Assembly (NCBI RefSeq): GCF_019175385.1
Contig: NC_083341.1
Location: forward strand, 63,583,800 to 63,647,799
From: Lycium barbarum
Lineage: Eukaryota; Streptophyta; Magnoliopsida; Solanales; Solanaceae
DNA: 64,000 nucleotides
Reading direction: 5' to 3'
Shown piece by piece: positions 44,617 through 56,359 of this stretch. How positions within the stretch are numbered: position 1 is the stretch's first letter; every line of letters begins with the position of its first letter. Made by a program: the position numbers and the translations under genes. The notes under the pieces are model-generated. The model did no database searches, was not told the origin of the DNA, and saw only the letters and a list, made by a program, of their open reading frames with translations.

Positions 44617-47030
44617 TGTCACGCCCCGAACCTGGGCCTGGACGTAACACGGCACCCGGTGCCTGACTGCATGTGACCGAGCAAACCCACTGGCTGACTG
44701 AATCAACATGTGATATCAAAACATAACTGAATGTGGAAACAACTAAACACATGCTGATATACTAAAGGTCTGACTGAAATCATAATGCGGAAATACATAG
44801 ACAATCTAAAATATATCTAAAAGTAGCCAACATGGCTAAACCAAAACAACTGAACAATTGCCATCAAGGCTAACATAATAAATATCTGACTGTCTGAACT
44901 GTGTCTATGAAGCCCTAAGAGCACTAAATAATAAAGCTATATATAAACTGAAATGACTGGATAGCTAACAACGCCCCGAAGGAAATTGGGGCTCACCAGT
45001 AGCTGATACGTGCTCCTAAATAGCTGAGTCGTCAACCTGTGTATCGTTACCTGCATCGCGAGATGCAGGCCCCCAAGCAATAAAGAGGGACATCATCACA
45101 TTTGAATTGTACTGGTATGTAAAGTAACTGAAGTAATAAAATACTAAAACTGAAACTGAAAATGATAACTGTAACTGCAATAGCAAGGAAGTAAAGATAT
45201 GAATACTCCCTGCTCTGTATCTGAATCATCTGTATTATCTGTGTTTGTATATGTGGGGCCTCGACCCAATAATAAATGCACGCTATGGCCTCGGCCTAGT
45301 AGTGCGTCAGTCAATGACCTCGACCATGTATACGTATACACAAGACTGTGCTGTGCCCTCGGGCAAAATCACATATGTATAGTTATGGTTAATTAATAAG
45401 GACTGAGACCATAACAACAATGAACAATGCTGAACTGAAATAGACATGCTGGACTGAATTGAAAACACTGACTGTTTCTGAGCATACTGAATTTCTAGAT
45501 TGAGACTCATGTGGTAACAATACATAAGTCTATAAAGATTACGTACTGAGTTCATGATATTCAAAGTGACAACCATGAACAAATTCTGTAACTGCAACCC
45601 TAGAAGATAACAGTTCTACAACATATCACGAAACTAGGGCTAAACTGTATTCTGAGTCATATTACTAACAAGTATGAAGAATGAGGCGTAGGGAGAATCA
45701 TGAACATTCCCTAACGTAGATAGTTAACCTCACATATCTTAATTCCAGCCTTTGAGCGTAATACAATGTTCGTCAGCCCTTTCAACTTTGATCTATATCA
45801 ATACAAGCCAAAGGGATTCTATATTAGCAATAATATTCATGCTTTGGTGATCTAAGCATTTTATCAAACACTTAGTGGGCATAAAGCTCCACAATCTCCA
45901 TTAATGGTGTTTCTTCACCCAATTCCCATTCTATTACTTCTAGGTGATTCTACAATCTCAATTAGATGTAATTAACATCATTCTCCATCACGCATATCAT
46001 TATAACAATCTCAAGTCAACAATTCAAAACCCTACTATAGTTCGTGTAATTCTCTTTACTAAACCCATTTACTATTCTCCCAAGAACTCATCAATTCACT
46101 ATTATGAATGATTAAAGTGTAGAAACATTACCTTTTTGACGTTCAATCCTCTTGAATTCAAGTTCTAGGGTTTCCACGCCCAACAATAATGTTCCACTCA
46201 CAACTCTATTGATTAGAAGGGTTTACTCAAGTTAGAAAGAGATTAGGGACTTGAATTCAACCTAGAATCATGATAAAACTTACCTTGGAGGGTTCTTGAG
46301 GCTTGGGACTTGTTCCCTCTGACTTTAAGGTGATTTTTCGTGACTAGGGGTGTTAGGAAAATAAACCCCAAGGTTAAATGTAACTTAAAATGCGAAATCC
46401 CAACTATTAACCCGAAATCGACCTGTTTCGCGCTGGTTCCGCGATGTGGGTGCATCGTGCAACAGTCTGTAGCTAAAAACTCAGAGTTTCGCGATCGTTT
46501 CGCGAAGCGGGGCCATCGTGCACGCTTCCGCGCGCCCTCACGCGCCCCGAGAAGCGACGGGTGTCGGTTCTGCATGGTGTTCTGTAAAATGGACATAACT
46601 TCTTGTACAGAGCTCTGTTTGGGCTCCACAATATACCGTTAGAAAGATATTGCAAAGGGCTACAACTTTTATGTTTTAAGTGTCCTCAAATTCCCAACGG
46701 ATGGTCACCAAATTTGACTGGAAGGAAGACGTATCGAAAACTTAGCCGATTCTATAGAATTTTAAGTGCCTTACTATTAGCCATATTGAGAGGATCATAT
46801 CTCCTTGCTCCGATCTCTGATTGTCCTGGTACTTATATCGTTAGAAAGGTATTTATACATACTACAACTTTCATTAAGGGTACCTTCCCAAATTCCTAAC
46901 TAATCAAGGAGTTATCGCTGCCCGAAGTAGGCCTATCAACCATTTTCGCGAAACGTTCAAACCTTCAGTTTTTCCACTAAAACTCTAATGATATGAGTCT
47001 AAACTTAGTTCCAAGATACGGGGTGTTACA
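44617..47030 (-). mobile_element. Solo LTR (family C) inside element 2
   Basis: A 2,414-bp LTR in minus orientation (minus strand TGTAACACCCCGT to GGGGCGTGACA) has a perfect gggat duplication (44,612-44,616 and 47,031-47,035). A CpG-rich patch with repeated tttcgcg / cgcgaa words lies at 46,425-46,545. The right end contains no gag or pol. Its terminal 90 bases resemble family B, showing related LTR families. Confidence 0.95.
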
Positions 47031-48883
47031 GGGATGAATGAGGTAGACCTGTTATGAAGTGCACATTTATCATCTCCCATTTTTAACTAGTAATATCAAT
47101 ATTCTGAGCCAACCCACAGGGCCTCTAGTGTTTGGCTTTCACTTGCTGGAAATTCGCACACTTAGCCACAAAATCTGCTACATTCTTTTTCATATCGTTC
47201 CACCAATAAATTTCCTTAAGTTCATGATACATCTTAGTGGAACCTGGATGAATAGAATACCTAGAATTGTGAGCTTCTAACATAATCAGCTCTCTAAGCT
47301 CATCAATATCTGGAACGCATAATCTGCCTCGGTACCATCATCCCCTCCCCCCCTGTTCAAAAGCTGTTGTCTTATGCTTGCGAATCCCCTCTTTCAGCTG
47401 TAACAAATAGAGATCACTAAACTGCTTCTCTTTAACTTCAACCACTAAGGAGGAATGAGCTCTGTTCTGAACAACAACACTACCATCTTCAGAGTCCAAG
47501 AGTCAAACTCATAGATCGGCTAAACGGTGAACTTCCTTGGTCATAGTTCTTTTATCTGCCTCAACGTGAGCTAAACTTCCCATGGAACACCAACTAAGAG
47601 CATCGCTACTACATTCGCCTTTCCTGGATGGTAGAGAGTATCCACATCTCAATCCTTCAGCAATTTAAGCCATCTTCTCTGCCTAACATTCAACTCTCTT
47701 TGCTTGAAAATATATTCCAGGCTTTTATTATCAGTGAAAATATCCACGTGCACTCCATACAAATAATGACACCATATCTTAAGTGCAAAAACGACGGCTG
47801 CCAATTTTACGTCATGAGTCGGATAATTCTTTTCATTATCCTTAAGCTGACAGGATGCATAAGCTGCAACCTTACCATGCTGCATTAAGACACATCTGAG
47901 ATCAATTCCCAAAGTATCACAATAAACTACGACCCTTCGGTTCTCTTTGGTAGTGTCAAAACTGGAGAAAAATTCAACCTCTTCGAAACTCTTCAAAACT
48001 TTGCTGACACGCGTCTGAGCATTAAAATTTGACCTTTTTCTGTGTCAACTTAGTCAATGGAGTTGAGATAGAGGAAAATCCCTCTACGAAACATCTGTAG
48101 TAGCCTGCCAGACCCAAAAAACTTCTTATGTCTGAAACTTAGGTAGGTCTAGGCCATTTCTTTACGGAATCGATCTTTTGAGAATCAATTTTCACACCTT
48201 CACCTAATATCATGTGGCCAAGCAACGCCACTGACTTGAGCCAAAATTCACACTTGGAAAATTTCACAGACAGCTCAAGATCTTGAAGTGTTTGCAACAC
48301 TATTCTGAGATGTTCTGCATGTTCAGTCTCACTACGGGAATACACCAAAATATCATCAATAAACACAATGACGAATAAATCAAGATACGGCTTGAAAACC
48401 CTGTTCATAAGGTCCTTGAAAACATCTGGCGCATTTGTCAGCCCAAATGACATGACAAGAAATTCGAAATGACCATTACGAGCTCTGAAAGCTATCTTCG
48501 GAAGATCTACTTCCTTAACTTTTAAGTGATGATATCCTGATCTGAGGTCAATTTTAGAATAACACTGGACACTCTGAAGTTAGTCAAACAAATAATCTAT
48601 TTTGGGAAAAAGGTATCTGTTCTTAATGGTGACCTTGTTCAGCTGACAGTAATCAATGCACATGCGTAAGGAACCATTTTTTCGGGACAAACAAGACTGG
48701 CGCACCCTAAGGTGAGACACTAGGCCTAATAAATCCCTTGTCAGGAAGATCTTTCAACTGGTCTTTTAACTCTTTTAACTCTGCTGAAGCCATTCTGTAT
48801 GACAGAATAAATATCGATTCAGTGCCAGAAAGTAGATCAATTCCAAAGTCTATCTCCATATCAGGAGGAACTCCGCGAAGATC
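47031..48883 (-). pseudogene. RT, RNase H and integrase N-terminus of element 2, broken
   Basis: Minus-strand RT motifs run from about 48,700 (QLNKVTIKN) through [20 protein letters not shown] and FIDDILVYS (48,453-48,300). RNase H follows at 47,996-47,649 ([17 protein letters not shown], then [15 protein letters not shown]), and then the start of integrase up to the solo LTR. Stops and frameshifts separate these pieces (for example near 48,700, 48,139 and 48,040). Confidence 0.88.
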
Positions 48884-50731
48884 TTATAGAAACTCATTAA
48901 CGGCTGGTACAGATTGAAGAGTTGGGGTCTGGGTATCTAAATCCTTGACTCGAACTAAGTGATAGATATACCCCCTGGAAATCATCTTTTTGGCTTTAAG
49001 ATATGAAATAAATCTACCCCTGGGTACTACTGAATTACCTTTCCATTTTATGACTAGTTCGTTAGGAAATTCAAACCTCACAATTTTGGTTCTACAGCCT
49101 ACTGTGGCATAACATGAGGCTAACCAATCCATACCTATCATTACATCAAAGTCTACCATCTTTAATTCTGCAAAGTCTGCTATGGTTCTGTGATGATAGA
49201 CTAAAATTGGTAACCTTTATAAATACGTCTATCTATAACTGATTCCCCAACTGGTGTGGACATTTCATAGGGTTCATACAACTTTTTTGGTTCTATCCCA
49301 AACTTCTTAGCAGTAAATGGGGTTACTTAAGATAAGGTGGATCCTGGGTCAATAAGGCCATAAACGTCGAAAGTGAAGACTGTTAGTGTACCTTTGACAA
49401 CATCCGCACGTGCCTCTGTATAGTGACAACCTGCTAATACATACAAGTGGTTCCATCCTCCGCCTGCGTTGCCAGACTTAGCTGCACAATTCCCTGACTG
49501 GGCTTGAGAATTACGAGGAGCTGCTGCATTTGTGGACCGAGCCACATTACCTCCGGTACCATGTCTCGCTGATGGACAGTCTCTCTGAAAATGGCCCTGC
49601 TGGCCATACCCATAGCATATATCCATTCCCATACAGCACTCCCCTAGGTTCCTCTTACCACACTTGCTGCAAATCGAATTATCATAAGTCTGCACGTTAG
49701 CTTGAGAATAGGAGTAAGTTGGCTTGAAATTCTGTCTCTTTTGATCATTCTTGAACTTTGGGGCTGGAGCACTGGCTGCAAATGGAGCGGGTCCTGATGA
49801 TCTATCCTTCAAGAATTTTCTGCCTCCACCCCCCCCCCCCCCCCATGACTGAAGTTACCTGCAAACTTAGTTTTTTTTTTAAATTACCTATCCTTATCTT
49901 TCTGAAGAGCCTCCTCCTCTTTCATTCGGTCCTCTAGACCCTGAACAATGGCAACCATCTTAGTGATAGTCATCATCTCATTCTGAGCAGCAATATTTGC
50001 ATCACCATACAAGTCTGTTGTAAGGCCCAACACAAATCTCCTAACTATGGCCCTTATGTCAGGAAGCATATACTGAGCAAACTTAGACAAGGAAACAAAC
50101 TTGAGATAATATTCATTCTCGCTCATACTGTTCTGCTTTAGTCTCTCAAATTCGTAAGCCTTCATCTCTCTAACCTTAATCGGCTGGAAGTTATCAATGA
50201 AAGCATTTACAAACTCATCCCAGGTTGTTGGAGATGCATCTTCCCCGCAGGAGTGTTCCCGCGTCTCATACGAAATATGAGCAACACCCTATAACTAATA
50301 AGCTCCCAACTCTGCTACCTTTATCTCTGTAGCATGCATAACACGAAAGACTTTCTGAAGCCGATCGATGAAGTTCTAGGGATCTTCTCCCTTAATAGAT
50401 TATGTGAACACTAGAGGCTTCATGTTCAGAAATTCCTTGGTCCTAGAACTATTTGGCCCTCCACTAGCACCTATGTTAGCAACCGTTTCCTGATGGTGTA
50501 CCTGAATAGCAACAATCTGGGTGAGCAGTTGGATAGCTCCCCTAACATCTATGTTAGAAGCATCGGGCTATGGAGTAATTGTGGGACGGACCTCCGCAGG
50601 CCACTCTGTAGCTGAGGTATAGTATCTGATGCAACCCTCTGAGTCTGAGGCTACACTTTTGGAGCAACATCAATGGTATCCCTCTGGCTGGTAGCTGTAG
50701 TCCTCTTGGTGTACTTTTTATTCATAGGCAT
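48884..50731 (-). pseudogene. gag and protease of element 2, broken
   Basis: The start MPMNKKYTKR is at 50,731 (minus). The gag domain is readable at 50,165-49,884 (FERLKQNSMSENEYYLKF). A zinc-knuckle region lies at 49,812-49,600, where the second cysteine position of CX2CX4HX4C reads tyrosine (CYGYGQQGHFQRDC), which would spoil zinc binding. The protease site LIDPGS is at about 49,345, with its downstream part DVMIGMDWLASCYA at about 49,150-49,110. A C run near 49,830-49,845 coincides with a frame change, and several stops break the 5' part. Confidence 0.87.
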
Positions 50732-50930
50732 TGTCTGAAATACGTAATACGCACGAGTTATAAGAGTACCTGAAATCATAATTCTAACAGCATGATCTAG
50801 AGTATGGAAGAAGTAAGACAATCCTAGATGCCTTAGTGGTCAACTGTTTATATGTGTGGGTGCCACACATATGTAAAAGTGACCCTACTAGACACAGTTT
50901 CATAGACTCCCTATGACACTTGAACCTAGT

Positions 50931-50941
50931 GTCTGATACCA
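50931..50941 (-). promoter_or_regulatory. Primer-binding site of element 2
   Basis: On the minus strand tggtatcagac lies 10 bases inside the 5' LTR end at 50,952. This is the same tRNA-Met-type site as in element 1, with changes at its 3' end. Confidence 0.75.
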
Positions 50942-50951
50942 AGCTTTTTTA

Positions 50952-52785
50952 TGTCCCAAACCATGGCCTAGACGTAATATGACACTTTGTGCCTTGCTGT
51001 ATATGACCGAGTAAACCACATGGCTTGCTGAATCAACGTGGGCATGAGCTAATGCGAAATATAATATAAAACATAGGTAGTCTGAATAATCATGGAAGCT
51101 CATAATAGTAATGAAAATACTTGTTTAAAACATGAAGCGAAACTAGTTTGAATAAACATGATAATGCTGGGCCAAAATGGTTGTAACAGTCTGAATATCT
51201 AACATAATATAACTGACTAGTCTATAAAACCTCTGATATGAGTCTGACTGCTAAACTATTTATCAAGACAAGGCCCCGACATATCTTAACCACATAACTG
51301 AAATAAACATAAATAAGGATAACTCCCCAAATAGAATGGGGCTCACCAAAAGCTGATACGAGCAAGTCCTAACGTGCCTATCCATCGTCCTGTAAATCTG
51401 CATCGTGAAATGCAGGTCCCCGAGCAAATAAAGGGGACATATGTACACTTGAATTGTACTGGTATGTAAAGCAACAGAATGAAGTAAAGCATGGCACATG
51501 AAATAATAAAACTGAAACTAAAACTGTAAGTTGAGCGTGAACATGAGCTTATCTGACATGAGTATACACATAACATGAGTAAAATATTTTGAAGTGGGAG
51601 AGCCTTTGTATAACCGATATGTAACCACTACGTAAGAACGTGGCGTCTAATCTCTGCCCGACCAGCTAAGCCATCATGTACCTTGCCATGGTACAAGACA
51701 TGAACGTGAACATGAATAGATCCAACAACCCGCAATAGGTAAACATGAAGGTATCGTCTTAATTGGGTGTAGCGATCCTTATCCTATGCTGGCATATGTA
51801 GTTTCAGGCTATCTGAGCCTTTTCAGAAATTTTTGCAACTCCCAAAACATGAACATGGATATACTCGGCTTAGTAGCCCATGAATTATATAAATATGATT
51901 ATATGATAACGAAGTTCATGAAAATAGACTTAATAGTTCATATCTTGCACTTAAGAACCCATGGAATGCAAAGCATGGGTTTTCATGGATTACGAACATA
52001 TTCTCAATAACCAAAATGGAGTATCAAGAACAGAATAACGAAGTAATCATACAACATGGTATATCATGGTACATGTACTTAGGGTTATCATGAACATGTC
52101 TAGAACCCTAGTTTTTGATAAACTTTCATATAATCATGGAAGAACGTGGCGTGGGGAAGAACAATTGTGTTCCTACACGTAGATAGAAACCCTACATACC
52201 TATTAATGCTCCAAAACTTTTAACTAATGGTCTGAACTTGAGAAGAATTCCAAAAGCCTTAGTCTTAAATCCTTTAGATGGGTTTTCTTGAAAATCCTAG
52301 GTTAGGAATGATGAACCCTTATTTAATATTCTTGAACATATGTTAGAATTCACTTGAAATGCTTAGAATGGGCTTACCTTGATGTATTCTAATGGTAGGG
52401 AGAGAAGAACTTCTTTCTAGGGCTTGGAAATATGAAAATAAGATTTTTGGACTGAACCCACGTATTTATACTATTTGTTGAAGCGGGGAAAGTACGGGCC
52501 AATTGTACGTTCTGGACTTTTATGTACGTACCTGGATTTGTCAAAATCCAGTGACTACGATTTTTGGTTGTTGTACCTCGAAATGGAAAATTCCAGTGAC
52601 TTCTAATTTCCCCCCTTGATGTAGGCCCATAGAGTATGTCCCGTACAAAATTGTACGGCCCGTACAAAATGACGTAGAATGTACATTTGTCGTTCCAAGC
52701 CAATTTCCGATCCCAGCGCTCCCCATCTTGATTTCTAAGTCTCGAATCATGAACGTAACTTAGTTAGGAGGTATGAGGTGTTACA
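50952..52785 (-). repeat. 5' LTR of element 2
   Basis: Minus strand TGTAACACCTC at 52,785 to the TTTGGGACA end at 50,952. It keeps the palindrome ttgtacggcccgtacaa (52,651-52,667) and the minus-strand TATA box (52,463-52,470). Compared with the 3' LTR it lacks about 100 bases near 51,900 and some of the gtacg half-sites. Confidence 0.92.
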
Positions 52786-52790
52786 GTGAG

Positions 52791-53061
52791 GATATGACCT
52801 ATTGTGTGAACTCGTGATCCAAGATCTGTTCCGGAGTGAGTGGTACATGGATGCCATAAGTCCCTCGCGGGTCATGACTATTATGTGATCAATACCTTTA
52901 GCATGTGTGTACAGGTTTGGGGTATTTAGCCAGTGCTTTGCATTGCACATCATTACATTTTATCCTGCGTCATCATATGGCTCTTTATTTCTTATTTGGT
53001 ATGGTTTGTTTGTACCATTGTTATGGCATAGATCTAATTATGGATTGGACCATATTGTAGA
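52791..53061 (+). mobile_element. Old LTR family A copy 2, third segment
   Basis: Matches copy 1 at about 1,630-1,700 (gtcatgact, then agcat-gtgt, and ttgcattgcacatcatta). It lies between element 2 and the next solo LTR, as expected for a host sequence split by two insertions. Confidence 0.65.
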
Positions 53062-54609
53062 TGTCACGACCCAACCGGAGGGCCGCGACGGGCACCCGGT
53101 GCTAGCCTACCCGGACACCTCTTAACATACCTTTACATTCACATCTAGGTGAGTCACATATTAAATCATACATTCTATCCATCAATCATACTAATCCCAT
53201 TGGACAATCAATGCATTTATATCATCAATAGAAACTATGCCCATATCAATGTACATAAGCCGACGAGGCTAACAAAATGATATCCAAAATATAGGCTGAC
53301 AAGGCCAAACACATCTAACCATATACACATGTGTACGAGCCTCTAAGGAGAGTATGTCATATCATATAGGCGAGACAGGACCCTGCTATGCCCATAAATA
53401 TATACACAAAATAATACGTACCAAAAGCTTTAGCTCCGAAAGAAATGGAGCTCTGCCATGTAGTCCCTGAGTAATGTAGCTATGAATCAAGTCTGTCTCT
53501 CTGGCCACCTGCGGGCATGACGCAGCGTCCACAAACAAAAGGACGTCAGTACGAAGAATGTACTGAGTATGTAAAGCATGATCAATATCAATATAGAAGC
53601 ATAATAAGCAACATAAGAAATAACATAAGATGGGAGACAGTAGAATCATCGTCATAAGCACTTACTTGCTTTTCATAGGGACTTTCCATTCTAATGCGAG
53701 GTTGTGTACATACATCCGTATTCGTATCCGTACTCATATCCGTACTCACTTACATTTCGTATCCATAGTCGTATTCATATACGTATTCATACTCATATCT
53801 ATATCATATACATATCCATAGCATATACATAACATTTACATAGCATGCCCGACCATGAAGGTTCGGTGTTTCACGTACCCGACCATGGCTAGGCTCGGTT
53901 ATCATACATACCTGGCCAACCAAGGCTTCAGGGTTTCACATACCTGGCCCTACCAAGGCTTCAGGATTATCCGTACCCAACTGCAGAGGTGCGCGCGCGT
54001 TACATAAATATATACATTCTACCTGGTCTTATAAGCTCGGGGTTCCATAATAGTCATACATAGGCACATATACATAATAGCTCATAGGCATCTTTAGCAT
54101 CATTACTATTATAATCGTTATCATTATCATCATTACCATTATCGTCATTCATTACGTCTATCCTTATAGGGTTATTCGTCATATGAGGAATTTAGTACAA
54201 TCGTAATACAATCGGTCCAACATACGGTCCGTATGTTTTATACGGCCAGTATGTTTGGCCGTATAATCCCCAGTTTCCCGAAGTTCATTTTCATTGACTC
54301 GTTTGATCTCCAATCCTTATGGAACCTTCTTAGCACTTGTTTATCAACTCATTGACAATCTAATGGACGTTATAACTCTTCTCCAAAGCATTATTAAATC
54401 CTCGTTAACTTGTTACTCGTAATTCCTTTTCAATACCTATCGTATGCCTTGCCTTCTCTTGGCAAACTTTCTTCCCCTATCTTACACGTCTTTGAAATCT
54501 TAACTAGGGTCATCAAATGTCATTCCCCACTTATTGAATTACCGTATACTTCGTGCTCTTCGTTAGTCTATTCACTGGTTATCAACGGAAAAATTTCCGA
54601 GGTGTAATA
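53062..54609 (-). mobile_element. Solo LTR (family G), minus orientation
   Basis: A 1,548-bp LTR (minus strand TATTACACCTCGG to GGGTCGTGACA) has a perfect gtaga duplication (53,057-53,061 and 54,610-54,614). The 19-nt palindrome aacatacggtccgtatgtt is at 54,219-54,237. Diverged catatccgtac-type units repeat at 53,710-53,830. It contains no coding sequence. Confidence 0.94.
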
Positions 54610-54614
54610 GTAGA

Positions 54615-55023
54615 TTAGTGACTCTGCCTAGGTTCATAACTTTAATTTATGATTATCGATTTGAGATTATTGAGACTCGACAGACTTATGAATTAGAAGC
54701 TTCACCTAGGCTTATGACTTGGAAAGTGAGTTTCCGTATGACATATGTGTGGGCGGAAGTCCTTGATTATTATGATAATGTGATTTGTAAGTGTGCTTGA
54801 TTGCTGATCTGCCTACTTGTTGATTTCTTTCTTCATATATGTGAAATAATTGTTGTCGGCCTATGATACCTACCAGTACTTGTTGTTTGTACTGATGCTA
54901 CTCTTGTTGTACTTGTTGTTTGTACTGATGCTACTCTTATTTTACTCTTCTTTGAGTGCAGAGTCTGTTACTAGTGTTATATCTCGGAGATTTCGGATTG
55001 TTGCATTACGAGTAGAAAAACGC
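54615..55023 (+). mobile_element. Old LTR family A copy 2, last segment
   Basis: Shares cggcctatgatacctac and ttgagtgcaga with copy 1 (1,890-1,975). A short tandem duplication (gtacttgttgtttgtactgatgctactctt) is at 54,875-54,945. It is abruptly replaced near 55,023 by the next LTR. Confidence 0.6.
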
Positions 55024-56359
55024 AAGCTTAAGGTAAACATGAAGTCCTTATGAGATTAAGGGGAGTATTTGATATCTTTAAGGGTGTACCATAAGATTTT
55101 GAAGTCATATGAATCGGTGAAACTAAGTTCGTCGAAGGAAGTGAAATGTAAGTCATGTTTGGGAAGGTTTCGCAACAAGTGAACTATAATTTGTTTGGTA
55201 ATGTCTTGAGAGGGAGCTATAAAGCCCTTTAGATAGTTAATGAAGTGTTATACAAGTGGCAATAAGGTTCCATAAGGATTGGGGGTTGAACAAATCGGCG
55301 AGAATAAGTTTCGGAAAAATATGGATTGTACGGTCATTAATACGCACTTTATAAATTATACGGCCCGTATACTTATCCGTAGAATACTTCCAGAAGAGGG
55401 TGAGCCTCTGGTGGAATTATACGGACTGTATAATTTATAGGGCCGGCATAATTGGCCGTAGATTCCGGGTCGGGCTAGATTTCTTTTTGCTATATATGAA
55501 CGACCCTTGTTCTTTTTTTTTTTTTCATTTCCCACTTCCCCCAAACTCTTAAAAGCCCTAGAACCTTTCTCCAAGCATATCAACACAAATATAAAGTGAA
55601 ATCAAGGATTAAGAGGCCAATATCAAGAGACTCAAGTGCTAAGAAGCTTGCTAGGGTTTGTGAAACTCAAGTTTTCCTATGGTGTTGGTGTTGGAGACTT
55701 CACTTTAGTGGAGTAAGTTGATCCAAGACTTGTTCCTGAGTGATTAAGGTAAGATTTATATCTTTTACATATGGTTAAGGTTATTTGATTGTTATATGAT
55801 GTGGTTGGAGAAAGAAAAGTGAAAATAGAGTTCAAGGGTGAACTTGAGGATATTGTGAGCTATAAGTTAATTTGACTTATGATTCTTAGCATGCTATGAG
55901 TATAATCTTATTGTGGGTGGTACTAATGATGTTGAAGAAGTATTGTATGTAAGTAAATATGGTGTTGTGTTGTATCTATTGTTATAAATGTTCTTGAAAA
56001 GGAGTTTTGAGGGATGGATGATGCTTAACTTGAATGAAGCCTCTTGATTATGGTATTGTTAATAATGTCATTGTTGTTGGGAATTGTTTTGGAAATTGGT
56101 AGAAGTAGATGAAATACGGGAAATGCTGCCCAATTTTCGCTAGCTCATGAATTGTTCTTGTTTGAATTTAAGAGTGTCGTTAAGACTTAACCTTGGTATG
56201 AATCCTTTTAAATGTAGATTTGTCAAGCTTTGGAGGTGAACGTTAAGTAGTTAAGAAGACGTAAAGGTATGTAAGGCTAATCCTTCTTTCCTAAGGCATG
56301 ATTCCATTGTTGTATACACATATGTCAAATCCATAATGTAATGTCTTCCATCACGCCTC
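55024..56359 (+). mobile_element. Truncated family G LTR, plus orientation
   Basis: Aligns with the minus strand of 28,959-30,593 from aagcttaaggt (e.g. cataagattttgaagtcat, then agaaggttcca-like) through gaagacgtaaaggtatgtaaggctaa near 56,255. It lacks the first roughly 50 bases and the 3' end. It carries the 15-nt palindrome tatacggcccgtata (55,357-55,371) and a degraded one near 55,425-55,450. Confidence 0.75.

Larger units (their letters stand above)
41342..52785 (-). mobile_element. Full-length Ty3/gypsy chromovirus, element 2 (family B), minus strand
   Basis: LTRs at 41,342-43,324 and 50,952-52,785 enclose minus-strand gag and pol. The flanking duplication is gtgag at 41,337-41,341 and 52,786-52,790. 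The primer site (minus tggtatcagac, 50,931-50,941) and polypurine tract (minus aaaagggagat, about 43,327-43,337) are in the right places. A solo LTR (44,617-47,030) interrupts the integrase. The LTRs differ in length (1,983 and 1,834 bp) through indels. All domains are broken. Confidence 0.94.

Noticed and set aside
46243..46899. Overlapping frames of 98-128 codons on both strands
   Set aside because: They lie wholly inside a solo LTR with a target duplication on both sides. The open frames reflect the GC-rich patch with few stops.
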